Source: Chlorobiota bacterium
GTDB taxonomy: Bacteria > Bacteroidota > Bacteroidia > Bacteroidales > F082
DNA length: 34,841 nt
Assembly (NCBI GenBank): GCA_013151215.1
Contig: JAADIS010000139.1
Location: forward strand, 1-34,841
Reading direction: 5' to 3'
Part shown: positions 24,457-31,872 of the stretch, piece after piece
Position numbering within the stretch: position 1 is the stretch's first letter
Layout: every line of letters begins with the position of its first letter
Notes under the pieces: model-generated
The model's input: only the letters and a program-made list of their open reading frames with translations
Databases searched by the model: none
What the model was told of the DNA's origin: nothing
Program-made: the position numbers and the translations under genes

Positions 24457-25604
24457 CAACAATTATTCTTGTATTATTTTACGTTTTTTCCCCCTTATTG
24501 CTTTTATACCTGGTACACAACTACACTTTTCTTAAAAAGATAGGTGCCATTGTCTTGGCTTATGCGCTCGGGCTTGTTATCGGCATAACGGGATTGATGC
24601 CCGAAAACTCCATGGAGATCCAAAATCTGCTGACAACCATTACCATACCGCTTGCAATTCCGTTGATGCTGTTTTCCTCTAACGTTAAATCATGGCTAAA
24701 GTTAGCAGGAAAAACAAGCATCTCAATGATTATTGCCATTTTTAGCGTTATCAGCACAGTTATAGGGGGTTATCTGTTGTTTGGCGGCAACGACCCCGAA
24801 AACATGTCGAAGGTCGGGGGGCTGTTGATAGGTGTTTATACAGGGGGGACGCCAAATCTGGCTGCCTTAAAACTGATGCTCAACGTTGACAACGAGGTTT
24901 ATTTAATGACCAATGCCTATGATATGCTTATAGGTGCTGCTTACTTTTTCTTTATTATAATTGCCGGACAGAAGGTTTTTGGGATAATATTGCCTAAGTA
25001 TAAGTCAGTTGTTTCCGCAGGAGATCAAAAAATGGTGGATGTATCATCGAAGGAACCCTTTTGGGGCTTGTTAAACAAAAAAAACACCAAGCCCTTGTTA
25101 ATTGCTTTTGTGATTTCCGCCTTGATATTCGGCCTTGCCGGCGCCACAACGCTCATTGTCCCCAAGAACTCGCAAATGGTTGTTGTAGTGCTCATCATAA
25201 CCACCTTGGGCATATTGGCCTCCCTAATTCCTTCAATAAATAAGCTAAGCAACACTTTCGATTTAGGTATGTATCTAATACTAATTTTCAGCATTGTTGT
25301 TGCCTCAATGGTCGATTTGTCGAAGATGATGGAGATATCGAGCGAGATTTTCTATTATGTAGGCTTCGTGATTTTCGGTTCTTTGTTAATGCATGTTTTG
25401 TTATCCGCAATTTTTAAAATAGACACCGACACGGTTTTAATAACATCGACCGCGCTTATTTGTTCGCCGCCTTTCGTTCCTGCCGTCGCCGGAGCCTTGA
25501 ACAACCGCGAAATAGTAGTGTCGGGTTTGACGGTGGGCATTGTCGGATATGCGGTGGGCAACTATCTTGGCTTTCTTATAGCTAATCTTTTAATTCACAT
25601 TTAA
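24450..25604 (+). CDS. DUF819 (YjcL-like) integral membrane protein
   Basis: This 384-residue inner-membrane protein has about 10-11 hydrophobic helices spaced along its length. Family-like motifs are ALGLVIGITGLMP (about 39-51), LLIGVYTGGTPNLAALK (about 125-141) and ICSPPFVPAVAGALNNREIVVSG near the C-terminus. DUF819 proteins are putative transporters of unknown substrate; some are near peptide or amino-acid metabolism genes, but the neighbours here do not settle this. It follows the lamin-tail gene by 130 bases, a stretch that may hold a minus-strand small ORF. Confidence 0.92.
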   Translation: MTSTIILVLFYVFSPLLLLYLVHNYTFLKKIGAIVLAYALGLVIGITGLMPENSMEIQNLLTTITIPLAIPLMLFSSNVKSWLKLAGKTSISMIIAIFSVISTVIGGYLLFGGNDPENMSKVGGLLIGVYTGGTPNLAALKLMLNVDNEVYLMTNAYDMLIGAAYFFFIIIAGQKVFGIILPKYKSVVSAGDQKMVDVSSKEPFWGLLNKKNTKPLLIAFVISALIFGLAGATTLIVPKNSQMVVVVLIITTLGILASLIPSINKLSNTFDLGMYLILIFSIVVASMVDLSKMMEISSEIFYYVGFVIFGSLLMHVLLSAIFKIDTDTVLITSTALICSPPFVPAVAGALNNREIVVSGLTVGIVGYAVGNYLGFLIANLLIHI

Positions 25605-25681
25605 AGGGGTTGCATACCACAAATAACCGACTGGTTGGGAATATCCATTCGGGAAACCTCCGCAATTATAAAGGAAGCGGG

Positions 25682-27061
25682 CTAGAACAAGAAATTAAGG
25701 CCGATATAGATCCCTGACGAGCCGTCTTTTTCGCTAAGGGCCCTGCCATAATCAATTGCTAGTATGAAATTCTGGTTCATGGCAATATGTAATCCGCCGC
25801 CAAAGCTGCTGTGGAATGATTCGCTACCTAGGCCAAAATAATCATCTTTATTAACGCCTGGAGGCAAATTATTGACGGCATCATCAATTTTAACATATTG
25901 GATGGCTCGTCCGGTATCGAAAAAACCACTTAATGCCATATAGAAATTTTGATTTATAAAATGAAAGTTCCAGAACTTCCAGCGCATTTCAAAATTTCCA
26001 TAAGCAATCCCATCCCCGATAATGCGGTTCCGCTCAATACCCCTTATTGTTTTTCCGCCGCCAAGGCCTTCGTTATAAGCTCCTTTCATAGTAACATAAT
26101 ACATAAGCCCTTGAGCGTAATAAGGTGTATGGCCTGCCACGTTTAACTGAAGGCCAAGTCTATACGCAAAAGAAAGCTTGTCTTTTACAAGCGTGAAAAA
26201 CTGCCTGTGCGTAAGGGCAAATTTCATGAAGCCGTTATCCATAGTTGAAGTAAACTTAGGTGCCGTTACCAATATAGCCTCCGTCCATATTCCCCTTGTG
26301 GAAAGCCCTTCATTATCGCGGCTGTCGTAAACCAAGCCTAACTTAAATACCGTAAAGGATCCGCCATTTCTTTCGTTGGCTGGAATAATGCCCCAATCAT
26401 TATATTTCTCGAACAAGCCAGGTGTGTCCGGAAGGCTGTCGCCTTCTGCTTTCCCTTTGTTCAACAGGTCAAGGTCAACATTTGCCATTTTAATATTGTA
26501 GAAATCGGCACCGGCCAGCCAGAAGAATTTTTTGTCCGTGATGTTTCCCTGGAAGTCGAGCTTTGCCCTGAAGAACTTCCTGTCGGTGCGATAAAATGCT
26601 CTTGAGACATAGGAGGGGTCGTTATCGGTTTCCCAGCCGGGATTGTAAACGGCTTCATAGCCGTTGAAGCCAAAGAACTTAAAAGCACGGTCAGGCAGAT
26701 AGCTAAGGTCGAATGAAGTGCGGATTCCTTTGATCAGTTTATCCGAATCGTAGTAAAACCTGAAAATCCCGCTGCCTTTCAAGAACCATGAGCCCTCTAC
26801 ATAAATAGAGTGGTCGTAACGAGGGTATCGCGAGCCATCGCCATAATCGTATAAGTTGACCAAGGCTCCCAGCTGCAAGCCTAAATCAGAGTCGAAAGAA
26901 ATAACGGGCAACCCCCCAACGTTCCAACCTTTTTTTACTGTTTCCGTTTTGTCTTTTTTCTTCTTTTCATCCTTGTCTGGATTAGCAGCTGCATTTACAA
27001 CAACAGCCAGGCAGAGCATTATCGCGATCAGCAAACTACTTTTGGTAAAAATCTTATTCAT
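25682..27061 (-). CDS. Omp85/BamA-type outer-membrane barrel without POTRA
   Basis: This 459-residue protein has a signal peptide (about 1-25) and a Lys/Asp-rich linker (PDKDEKKKKDKTETVKK). A 16-strand-type beta-barrel of the surface-antigen (Omp85/BamA/TamA) kind follows, ending in Phe (IYIGLNFLF) as expected for BAM-dependent insertion. No POTRA domain precedes the barrel, so it is more like the short Omp85-like proteins of Bacteroidota than BamA itself. Role unknown; possibly a lipid or protein translocation barrel. It is probably monocistronic and has a convergent plus-strand neighbour. Confidence 0.85.
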   Translation of the reverse strand: MNKIFTKSSLLIAIMLCLAVVVNAAANPDKDEKKKKDKTETVKKGWNVGGLPVISFDSDLGLQLGALVNLYDYGDGSRYPRYDHSIYVEGSWFLKGSGIFRFYYDSDKLIKGIRTSFDLSYLPDRAFKFFGFNGYEAVYNPGWETDNDPSYVSRAFYRTDRKFFRAKLDFQGNITDKKFFWLAGADFYNIKMANVDLDLLNKGKAEGDSLPDTPGLFEKYNDWGIIPANERNGGSFTVFKLGLVYDSRDNEGLSTRGIWTEAILVTAPKFTSTMDNGFMKFALTHRQFFTLVKDKLSFAYRLGLQLNVAGHTPYYAQGLMYYVTMKGAYNEGLGGGKTIRGIERNRIIGDGIAYGNFEMRWKFWNFHFINQNFYMALSGFFDTGRAIQYVKIDDAVNNLPPGVNKDDYFGLGSESFHSSFGGGLHIAMNQNFILAIDYGRALSEKDGSSGIYIGLNFLF

Positions 27062-27149
27062 ATTTCTAGTTTTAATTTAAATCCGGTTTAAGCGATGATT
27101 TATGATATTAAGTATTAATGAAATCTTTGTTAAAAATAATCAATTTTTT

Positions 27150-28037
27150 TCAATATTGCTTTTTCATGAACGACCCACTATTGACAATTTTGTTTTTTGT
27201 TTTTAGTGTATATGTATAAACCCCTGGAGGAAAACTGTTTACGCTAATCTTAAGCCTTCTTTCACTAAATGTTTTTTTTGTCATTGTTCTTCCCGTATTA
27301 TCAAATATTGTCAGGGTTCTTCCACTTTCGAGGATTTCCGATTCAAAATTAACCAAATTTATTGCCGGATTCGGATAAACGTTCAAGCTTGGTCTTGGAC
27401 TCCACAAATCGATTATGCCGGTATTTGTATAAATATTCAGGCTGTCGATAAAAAGAACGGAGCCCTCTTTTGCCCCATCAACGCCCGAAGAAGAAATGAG
27501 CACATTAAAAGTGTCGGGCACGGCATAGCTTAAATTATTCATGAAAACGGTAAATGGCGACCAAGTGCTGGTGCTTCCAAGTGAGGCAACGCCAAAGCCA
27601 ATGGTGTCATAGCCTGTTTCCCCGGTATTTTTAAAGTTATAAATCAACACATTGGCACTATCGTCGTCAACGCCTTCATATTTATACCAGCCTGTCATTT
27701 TATATACGTTCTCCTGGAGGAAATAGCCTCCTGATATGTTATAGGACGAGTCGAAGATATTTAAGCTAAAATCAGCAAGTGTAATAATTCCGGGTATCGT
27801 GATACCTAAAGCACTAAGTGTTTCCAGCCGGGCCGAGTACGATCCTGCATAGGCTTCGTTGCTTTTGGTTACCGTAAATATTGTCAGCAAGCTAGTGTAT
27901 GGGTTTGGAGTGTTCCAATTAGTTGGTTCGCCGAAATCGGAATAATCTTCCCAATCTTCCATGTCTCCATTCGGCAAAGTCTGCGAAAATGTATTTAGGC
28001 TGATGATTGCCATAATCAGCAATAATATATTTTTCAT
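27150..28037 (-). CDS. PCMD-like secreted protein with type A T9SS sorting domain
   Basis: This 295-residue protein has a signal peptide (MKNILLLIMAIISLNTFSQ), a jelly-roll-like domain (about 20-205; LPNGDMEDWEDYSDFGEPTNW, SYSARLETLSA), as in putative carbohydrate-binding PCMD modules, and a type A sorting domain (about 215-295; LNVYPNPAINLVNFESE, FPPGVYTYTLKTKNK). The C-terminal domain should direct export through the type IX system and attachment to the surface. The ligand is unknown, and the PCMD assignment is by resemblance only. Confidence 0.85.
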   Translation of the reverse strand: MKNILLLIMAIISLNTFSQTLPNGDMEDWEDYSDFGEPTNWNTPNPYTSLLTIFTVTKSNEAYAGSYSARLETLSALGITIPGIITLADFSLNIFDSSYNISGGYFLQENVYKMTGWYKYEGVDDDSANVLIYNFKNTGETGYDTIGFGVASLGSTSTWSPFTVFMNNLSYAVPDTFNVLISSSGVDGAKEGSVLFIDSLNIYTNTGIIDLWSPRPSLNVYPNPAINLVNFESEILESGRTLTIFDNTGRTMTKKTFSERRLKISVNSFPPGVYTYTLKTKNKIVNSGSFMKKQY

Positions 28038-28215
28038 TTTTTTAAGTTTTATTACTAACCATTAATTCTACTTTCGTTTCCCGATTGCTAATTTAGCATT
28101 TTATCGATGTTGTTGAGTAAATTAAAGCGAAAAAATATATTTTTGATGAAAATTAAAGTTTAATCTTCAAGTATGAAAACAACAATCCTCAAATAAGGAA
28201 ATTAAAAAACACCAA

Positions 28216-28851
28216 ATGAAGTATTTAATAGGTTTTGGTTTCTTTCTAATAATGTCGATGAGCTCATACTCTCAAAAAATAAATGATAGTTTGTTGATAC
28301 TACACGCAAGGGTAATTACTGCCGACAGCTCGTTGCCATTGCATAACGCACACATTATAAGCAAGTTTAACCATTGGGGGACCATTAGCAATGAAAATGG
28401 TGAGTTTAAGATGCTTGTCAGCCACAACGATTCGGTCATGATATCAACGATAGGGTTTAGCCCTTTGGTGATCAGGATAGATTCGGCGGAGATAAGCAAA
28501 AAAGCACCTTTTGATATAGTAATGCGCAAGGATACGGTACTCATAAACGAGATCGTGATTCATGCATTTTGGGACTACCGCACTTTTAAGCAGCTTATAG
28601 TAAGCATGGAACCTTTAAACCTCGACAACTTCTATCCCAATTGGGAAGGTACGGAACTATTATATAAAGACCCACACCCTTTGACCATAAAAGGCCCCAT
28701 ACAAGCCTTGTTTGATGTTTTCAACAAGAACGCCCAATTGAGCCGCCGCCTTATAAAAAACCGTAGGGAATACAACAAATTAATGATACAAATGGGGCGC
28801 CCCAACGATACCATACCGCCATACCCCGAGCACATGATGGGCGGTAATTAA
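28216..28851 (+). CDS. Secreted carboxypeptidase-regulatory-like domain protein
   Basis: This 211-residue protein has a signal peptide (MKYLIGFGFFLIMSMSSYS) and a beta-sandwich of the CarboxypepD_reg-like type at about 28-105 (HARVITADSSLPLHNAHIIS, WGTISNENGEFKM, VMISTIGFSPL). A helical C-terminal tail ends in NDTIPPYPEHMMGGN. Domains of this kind are plug-like modules in TonB-dependent and other envelope proteins. Here it stands alone. Its 3' end is six bases from the convergent comF-like gene. Confidence 0.85.
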   Translation: MKYLIGFGFFLIMSMSSYSQKINDSLLILHARVITADSSLPLHNAHIISKFNHWGTISNENGEFKMLVSHNDSVMISTIGFSPLVIRIDSAEISKKAPFDIVMRKDTVLINEIVIHAFWDYRTFKQLIVSMEPLNLDNFYPNWEGTELLYKDPHPLTIKGPIQALFDVFNKNAQLSRRLIKNRREYNKLMIQMGRPNDTIPPYPEHMMGGN

Positions 28852-28857
28852 GATGGC

Positions 28858-29553
28858 TTATTTGTTTGCATAAGCAAGGGTGGCTATACAAATCGAAATT
28901 CCGTCAACTTCCGTTAAATTCGATGCACAGGCCTCTAGTGTTGCACCGGTGGTCAAAACATCGTCAACCAATAAAACTTTTTTGTTCTTAAGTTGCCCGG
29001 GATTGCTTAACTCAAAAATATCCTTGACGTTCTGCCATCTTTCATATCTCGATTTCTTTGTTTGCGTCGATGAGTGGACTTTTCGCTCAAGTCCTTTAAA
29101 AACCTCTGTATCGAGGCTTTTGGCTATTCCCTCGGCAATTGCCGCACTTTGGTTAAACCCCCTTTTCCTGAGTTTTTTTGGATGAAGCGGAACAGGTATC
29201 ACATAGTGGATGCCATTGAACATGGAACCTTGCTTCAAGTCCTCGCCAAAAATAAAGCCGAGCCTTTTCCCAAGTTCCTCTTGGCCTTTATATTTTAAGT
29301 TGTGCATCATAGATTGAACCCTGCCTTGTTTACTGAAAAACAAAAAAGAAGTAGCGGCCGTTATGTCTAGCCTTCCCCAAAAAACTCTTGAAACCGGGTT
29401 GTCCTCATGCATGTGAAAGCCTGTTTTGGGCAAGCTTAGCTCACATTTTATGCAGATGATATTCTCTTGCGACCTTAGGGCTTCCCCACACGACATACAT
29501 ACCTTAGGGTAAAAAAGATTGAATAAATAATCAAGGGCATTGATGTTTAGCAT
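28858..29553 (-). CDS. ComF-family phosphoribosyltransferase-like protein
   Basis: The 231-residue product starts at ATG 29553 (MLNINALDYLFNLFYPKVC); a GTG at 29577 only lengthens it. The N-terminal zinc-ribbon-like motif CMSCGEALRSQENIICIKC and the C-terminal phosphoribosyltransferase site VLLVDDVLTTGATLEAC fit the ComF/GntX family, along with PVPLHPKKLRKRGFNQS. Members are linked to DNA uptake (ComF) in some bacteria, but most are uncharacterised. No competence genes lie nearby. Confidence 0.9.
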   Translation of the reverse strand: MLNINALDYLFNLFYPKVCMSCGEALRSQENIICIKCELSLPKTGFHMHEDNPVSRVFWGRLDITAATSFLFFSKQGRVQSMMHNLKYKGQEELGKRLGFIFGEDLKQGSMFNGIHYVIPVPLHPKKLRKRGFNQSAAIAEGIAKSLDTEVFKGLERKVHSSTQTKKSRYERWQNVKDIFELSNPGQLKNKKVLLVDDVLTTGATLEACASNLTEVDGISICIATLAYANK

Positions 29554-29623
29554 AATAAAGCGGATTTTTAATTCCACTAAATTACTAAAATTCCATCGGG
29601 AAGCAAGAACTTATAAAAACGAC

Positions 29624-29665
29624 AAAAAAATAACAGCAACCGAAAATTGGATCCCGGCTGCTGTT
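29624..29665 (-). terminator. Terminator of the candidate small RNA
   Basis: On the minus strand AACAGCAGCCG pairs with CGGTTGCTGTT (one mismatch) around a 12-base loop and is followed by a T-rich tail (TATTTTTTT). Confidence 0.8.
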
Positions 29666-29796
29666 GAAACAAACACACTATGAAAATTTTTGTCGAATCT
29701 ATACTCCCCGACCTCCGGATTGTTGTTTCCGGATTTTATATTTCTTCGCAGAATCATCTGCTTATAAGAGTCTTAAGAACTAATTATAAATAATTA
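29624..29796 (-). ncRNA. Candidate structured small RNA (Bacteroidales-1/6S-like?)
   Basis: This is an independent minus-strand transcription unit of about 173 nt. A TACATTTG promoter (29802-29809) lies just upstream, and a strong terminator (29624-29665) ends it. Predicted local hairpins include GCAGA-TGAT-TCTGC and TCCGGA-AACAACAA-TCCGGA. The published Bacteroidales-1 motif, later regarded as 6S-like, is likewise a ~170-nt RNA bounded by a Bacteroidota promoter and a terminator; I cannot confirm sequence identity here. A 48-codon frame (29611-29757) crosses the terminator and so is not a good gene candidate. Confidence 0.5.
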
Positions 29797-29801
29797 CGAT
29801 G

Positions 29802-29809
29802 CAAATGTA
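29802..29809 (-). promoter_or_regulatory. Bacteroidota-type -7 box for the small RNA
   Basis: TACATTTG on the minus strand matches TAnnTTTG. A TTTA-type -33 element lies about 20 bases upstream, an imperfect match. Predicted start near 29796. Confidence 0.6.
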
Positions 29810-29972
29810 AGTTGTAAACGGTGTTTTGTAAAGTGTTTTTGGTTTTTTATCATTTAATTAACACATTTGTTAATAAACAGTTAAGAGCCCGGCTCAACAT
29901 TAGTTTATTGGAATATGCCAGTTCTTTTCCTTGATGGACAATCTCTCGATAAGTTGCAAGGAAACAGCACCG

Positions 29973-30010
29973 CAAAAAAAAACCACCTCCTTGATAGAGA
30001 TGGCTTTTTT
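29973..30010 (-). terminator. Terminator of the FadL-family gene
   Basis: On the minus strand GCCATCTC and GAGGTGGT pair (one mismatch) around a short loop, with flanking A and T runs including nine Ts. It begins 17 bases past the stop codon. Confidence 0.85.
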
Positions 30011-30026
30011 ATATTTTATAATCGCA

Positions 30027-31658
30027 CTATTCTTTCGACCCGCCGCCTATTGCGATATCAACACCTATGGATAATCCGTAAGTGTATTTGTCATAGGATT
30101 CGTTATAAGGGATTCCTGAATAAGTGTTGGAAACCGTCTGACCCGTATAAGTTGTAAAATAACCACCGGCCTGAAGGGTAAACTTATTGTTGATGCTCCA
30201 GGCAAAACCATAACCAAAAGTATTGGTTGTCAGGCTATAGCTTAAATCGGACTGATAATCTTTGTTGACTCCTGTTTGAGCAAGGAGATAACCGCCGCTC
30301 AACACGAATTTCGGGGCTACGGCCCACTCAAGCCCAATGGCGTATTCAGCAAAGTTCTTGTCTATCAGCTCAAGACCGCTCTCGTCTTTTGCCCAACCGG
30401 CGCCTTTGTCGAAATAGGTATGATAGCCAACCTGGATAGTAACAGGCTCAATGAACTGCCACCTGGCACCAATGGAAAGGAAGGCAGGTATGTCGGCATT
30501 GGTTGTTCCTCCGTCGGGGAACATTGTTATAGGGCTTCCGTCGGGATTTAAACCTGTAATAAAATCTTTAGTGGTCTTATTAGTCAAGTCCATTTTGGTT
30601 TTGAACTCATATTTTAAACCGAAATTGAGCTTGTCCTCAAGAAATGAGAAGTTGGCGCCAAGTATAGGTGTAATACCACTTCCTGTTTGAACCACGTCGG
30701 CATCCTGATCCTGCATTAAAAAGGCGCCGGCCCTTAACTGTGTTGCCTGGCCGTTTAATTCCGCAGCAGCACCATAATAGGTGGCCTGTGTCTGTCCAAG
30801 GGTATATGATCCGGCCACATCGGCAGGAACGCCGAACTGAACCAGTCCGCCTATCATCAATGCGGCTTGCTCAGGGGTAAGATACTCGGCAGCAACAGCA
30901 TCGTTGATGCTGACATCGGCCAGGCCTCCATCAATTAACGGCTGCATCAAATCACCGGCACCTTGTGCCTGTCCGGCGCCGGCGGCTGCCTGATCGGCAA
31001 CGCCGTTCATCCATGCGTCGGCCCTAACGGATCCCTGTGCGGTATTAAAGGAGATATCTTTTAAATATCCTTTATACGTGTTTTTTGCCATATTGTATCT
31101 TGCACCTGCAAAAACAGAAATATTTTCATTAATGGCATAACTAACTCCCAATTGTAGGCCCCAGTAAACCGAGGTGCCCTCAAATTGCATGTTTGCCGTA
31201 TAACCGCTCACGCCAAGCTCGCCGAAACTGGCAGCAGCACCGGCAATCGGCATCTCCATCGATGGGAGACCACGGTCGAAAGTGGCTCCGCCACCGCCGC
31301 CAACAGGGTTAAAACCAAATGAAACAGCAAGCTTTCCTTTTTTCCATGCCACGTAAATAGATGGAAACACAGGGGCAAAAACATCACCTACATAGGTGGG
31401 GTTATTTAAAAAAAGAAATGAATTGTTAATGGTTTGTTTCTGAACGATTGTCTGGCTGCTGATTGAAATATGAAAGCCATCTTTCAATTTTACCAATGCG
31501 GCAGGATTATAATACACAGCATCTATATCAACTGATGCATCCCTGGCCAGCATTCTAGTCCATGCTGTACTTTGATTAGTATTGGTTACCAATCCACCGG
31601 CATATATCATGTTGCCGGCAACAACAATTCCAATTAATAATAGTAAAACTCTTCTCAT
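30027..31658 (-). CDS. FadL/OmpP1-family outer-membrane transporter
   Basis: The 543-residue product starts at ATG 31658 (MRRVLLLLIGIVVAGNMIYAG signal peptide); an upstream GTG frame at 31697 is not favoured. The FadL-type N-terminal hatch reads GGLVTNTNQSTAWTRMLA, then DIDAVYYNPAAL, followed by a 14-strand-type barrel rich in aromatic strands. Members move hydrophobic compounds such as fatty acids across the outer membrane. An Ala/Gly-rich insertion at about residues 215-300 (ADQAAAGAGQAQGAGDLMQP) is unusual in composition and could be a surface loop. The C-terminus ends SIGVDIAIGGGSKE rather than in Phe. Confidence 0.9.
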   Translation of the reverse strand: MRRVLLLLIGIVVAGNMIYAGGLVTNTNQSTAWTRMLARDASVDIDAVYYNPAALVKLKDGFHISISSQTIVQKQTINNSFLFLNNPTYVGDVFAPVFPSIYVAWKKGKLAVSFGFNPVGGGGGATFDRGLPSMEMPIAGAAASFGELGVSGYTANMQFEGTSVYWGLQLGVSYAINENISVFAGARYNMAKNTYKGYLKDISFNTAQGSVRADAWMNGVADQAAAGAGQAQGAGDLMQPLIDGGLADVSINDAVAAEYLTPEQAALMIGGLVQFGVPADVAGSYTLGQTQATYYGAAAELNGQATQLRAGAFLMQDQDADVVQTGSGITPILGANFSFLEDKLNFGLKYEFKTKMDLTNKTTKDFITGLNPDGSPITMFPDGGTTNADIPAFLSIGARWQFIEPVTIQVGYHTYFDKGAGWAKDESGLELIDKNFAEYAIGLEWAVAPKFVLSGGYLLAQTGVNKDYQSDLSYSLTTNTFGYGFAWSINNKFTLQAGGYFTTYTGQTVSNTYSGIPYNESYDKYTYGLSIGVDIAIGGGSKE

Positions 31659-31738
31659 AATGTTTAGATATTGATTTAAAAGTCTGCAATATAGCACTTA
31701 TCTAAACATAAATATACTTATATGTTATTTTTTTTACC

Positions 31739-31746
31739 TATTTTTG
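31739..31746 (+). promoter_or_regulatory. Possible -7 box for rnr
   Basis: TATTTTTG matches TAnnTTTG about 125 bases before the rnr start, but a proper -33 TTTG is lacking, so this is tentative. Confidence 0.3.
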
Positions 31747-31872
31747 CACTTTAAAGCCCAGGCATTTAAGTTGATCACAAGAATCAAATTTTCAAAATTA
31801 ATAATTTAATATCATAATAATCAGCAGTTTCATCTGGGATATTCCTGCTGGAAACACTATCTTTGTAACAAT

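Larger units (their letters stand above)
29578..30026. other. Spacer with candidate small RNA and two terminators
   Basis: Between the comF-like gene and the FadL gene. The FadL terminator lies at 29973-30010, and a separate promoter-RNA-terminator unit at 29624-29809. The rest is AT-rich; no protein gene is supported. Confidence 0.7.

Noticed and set aside
29611-29757. 48-codon minus-strand ORF (MILRRNIKSGNNNPEV...)
   Set aside because: It crosses the terminator stem and T run of the candidate RNA; an ORF through a terminator is unlikely to be translated.
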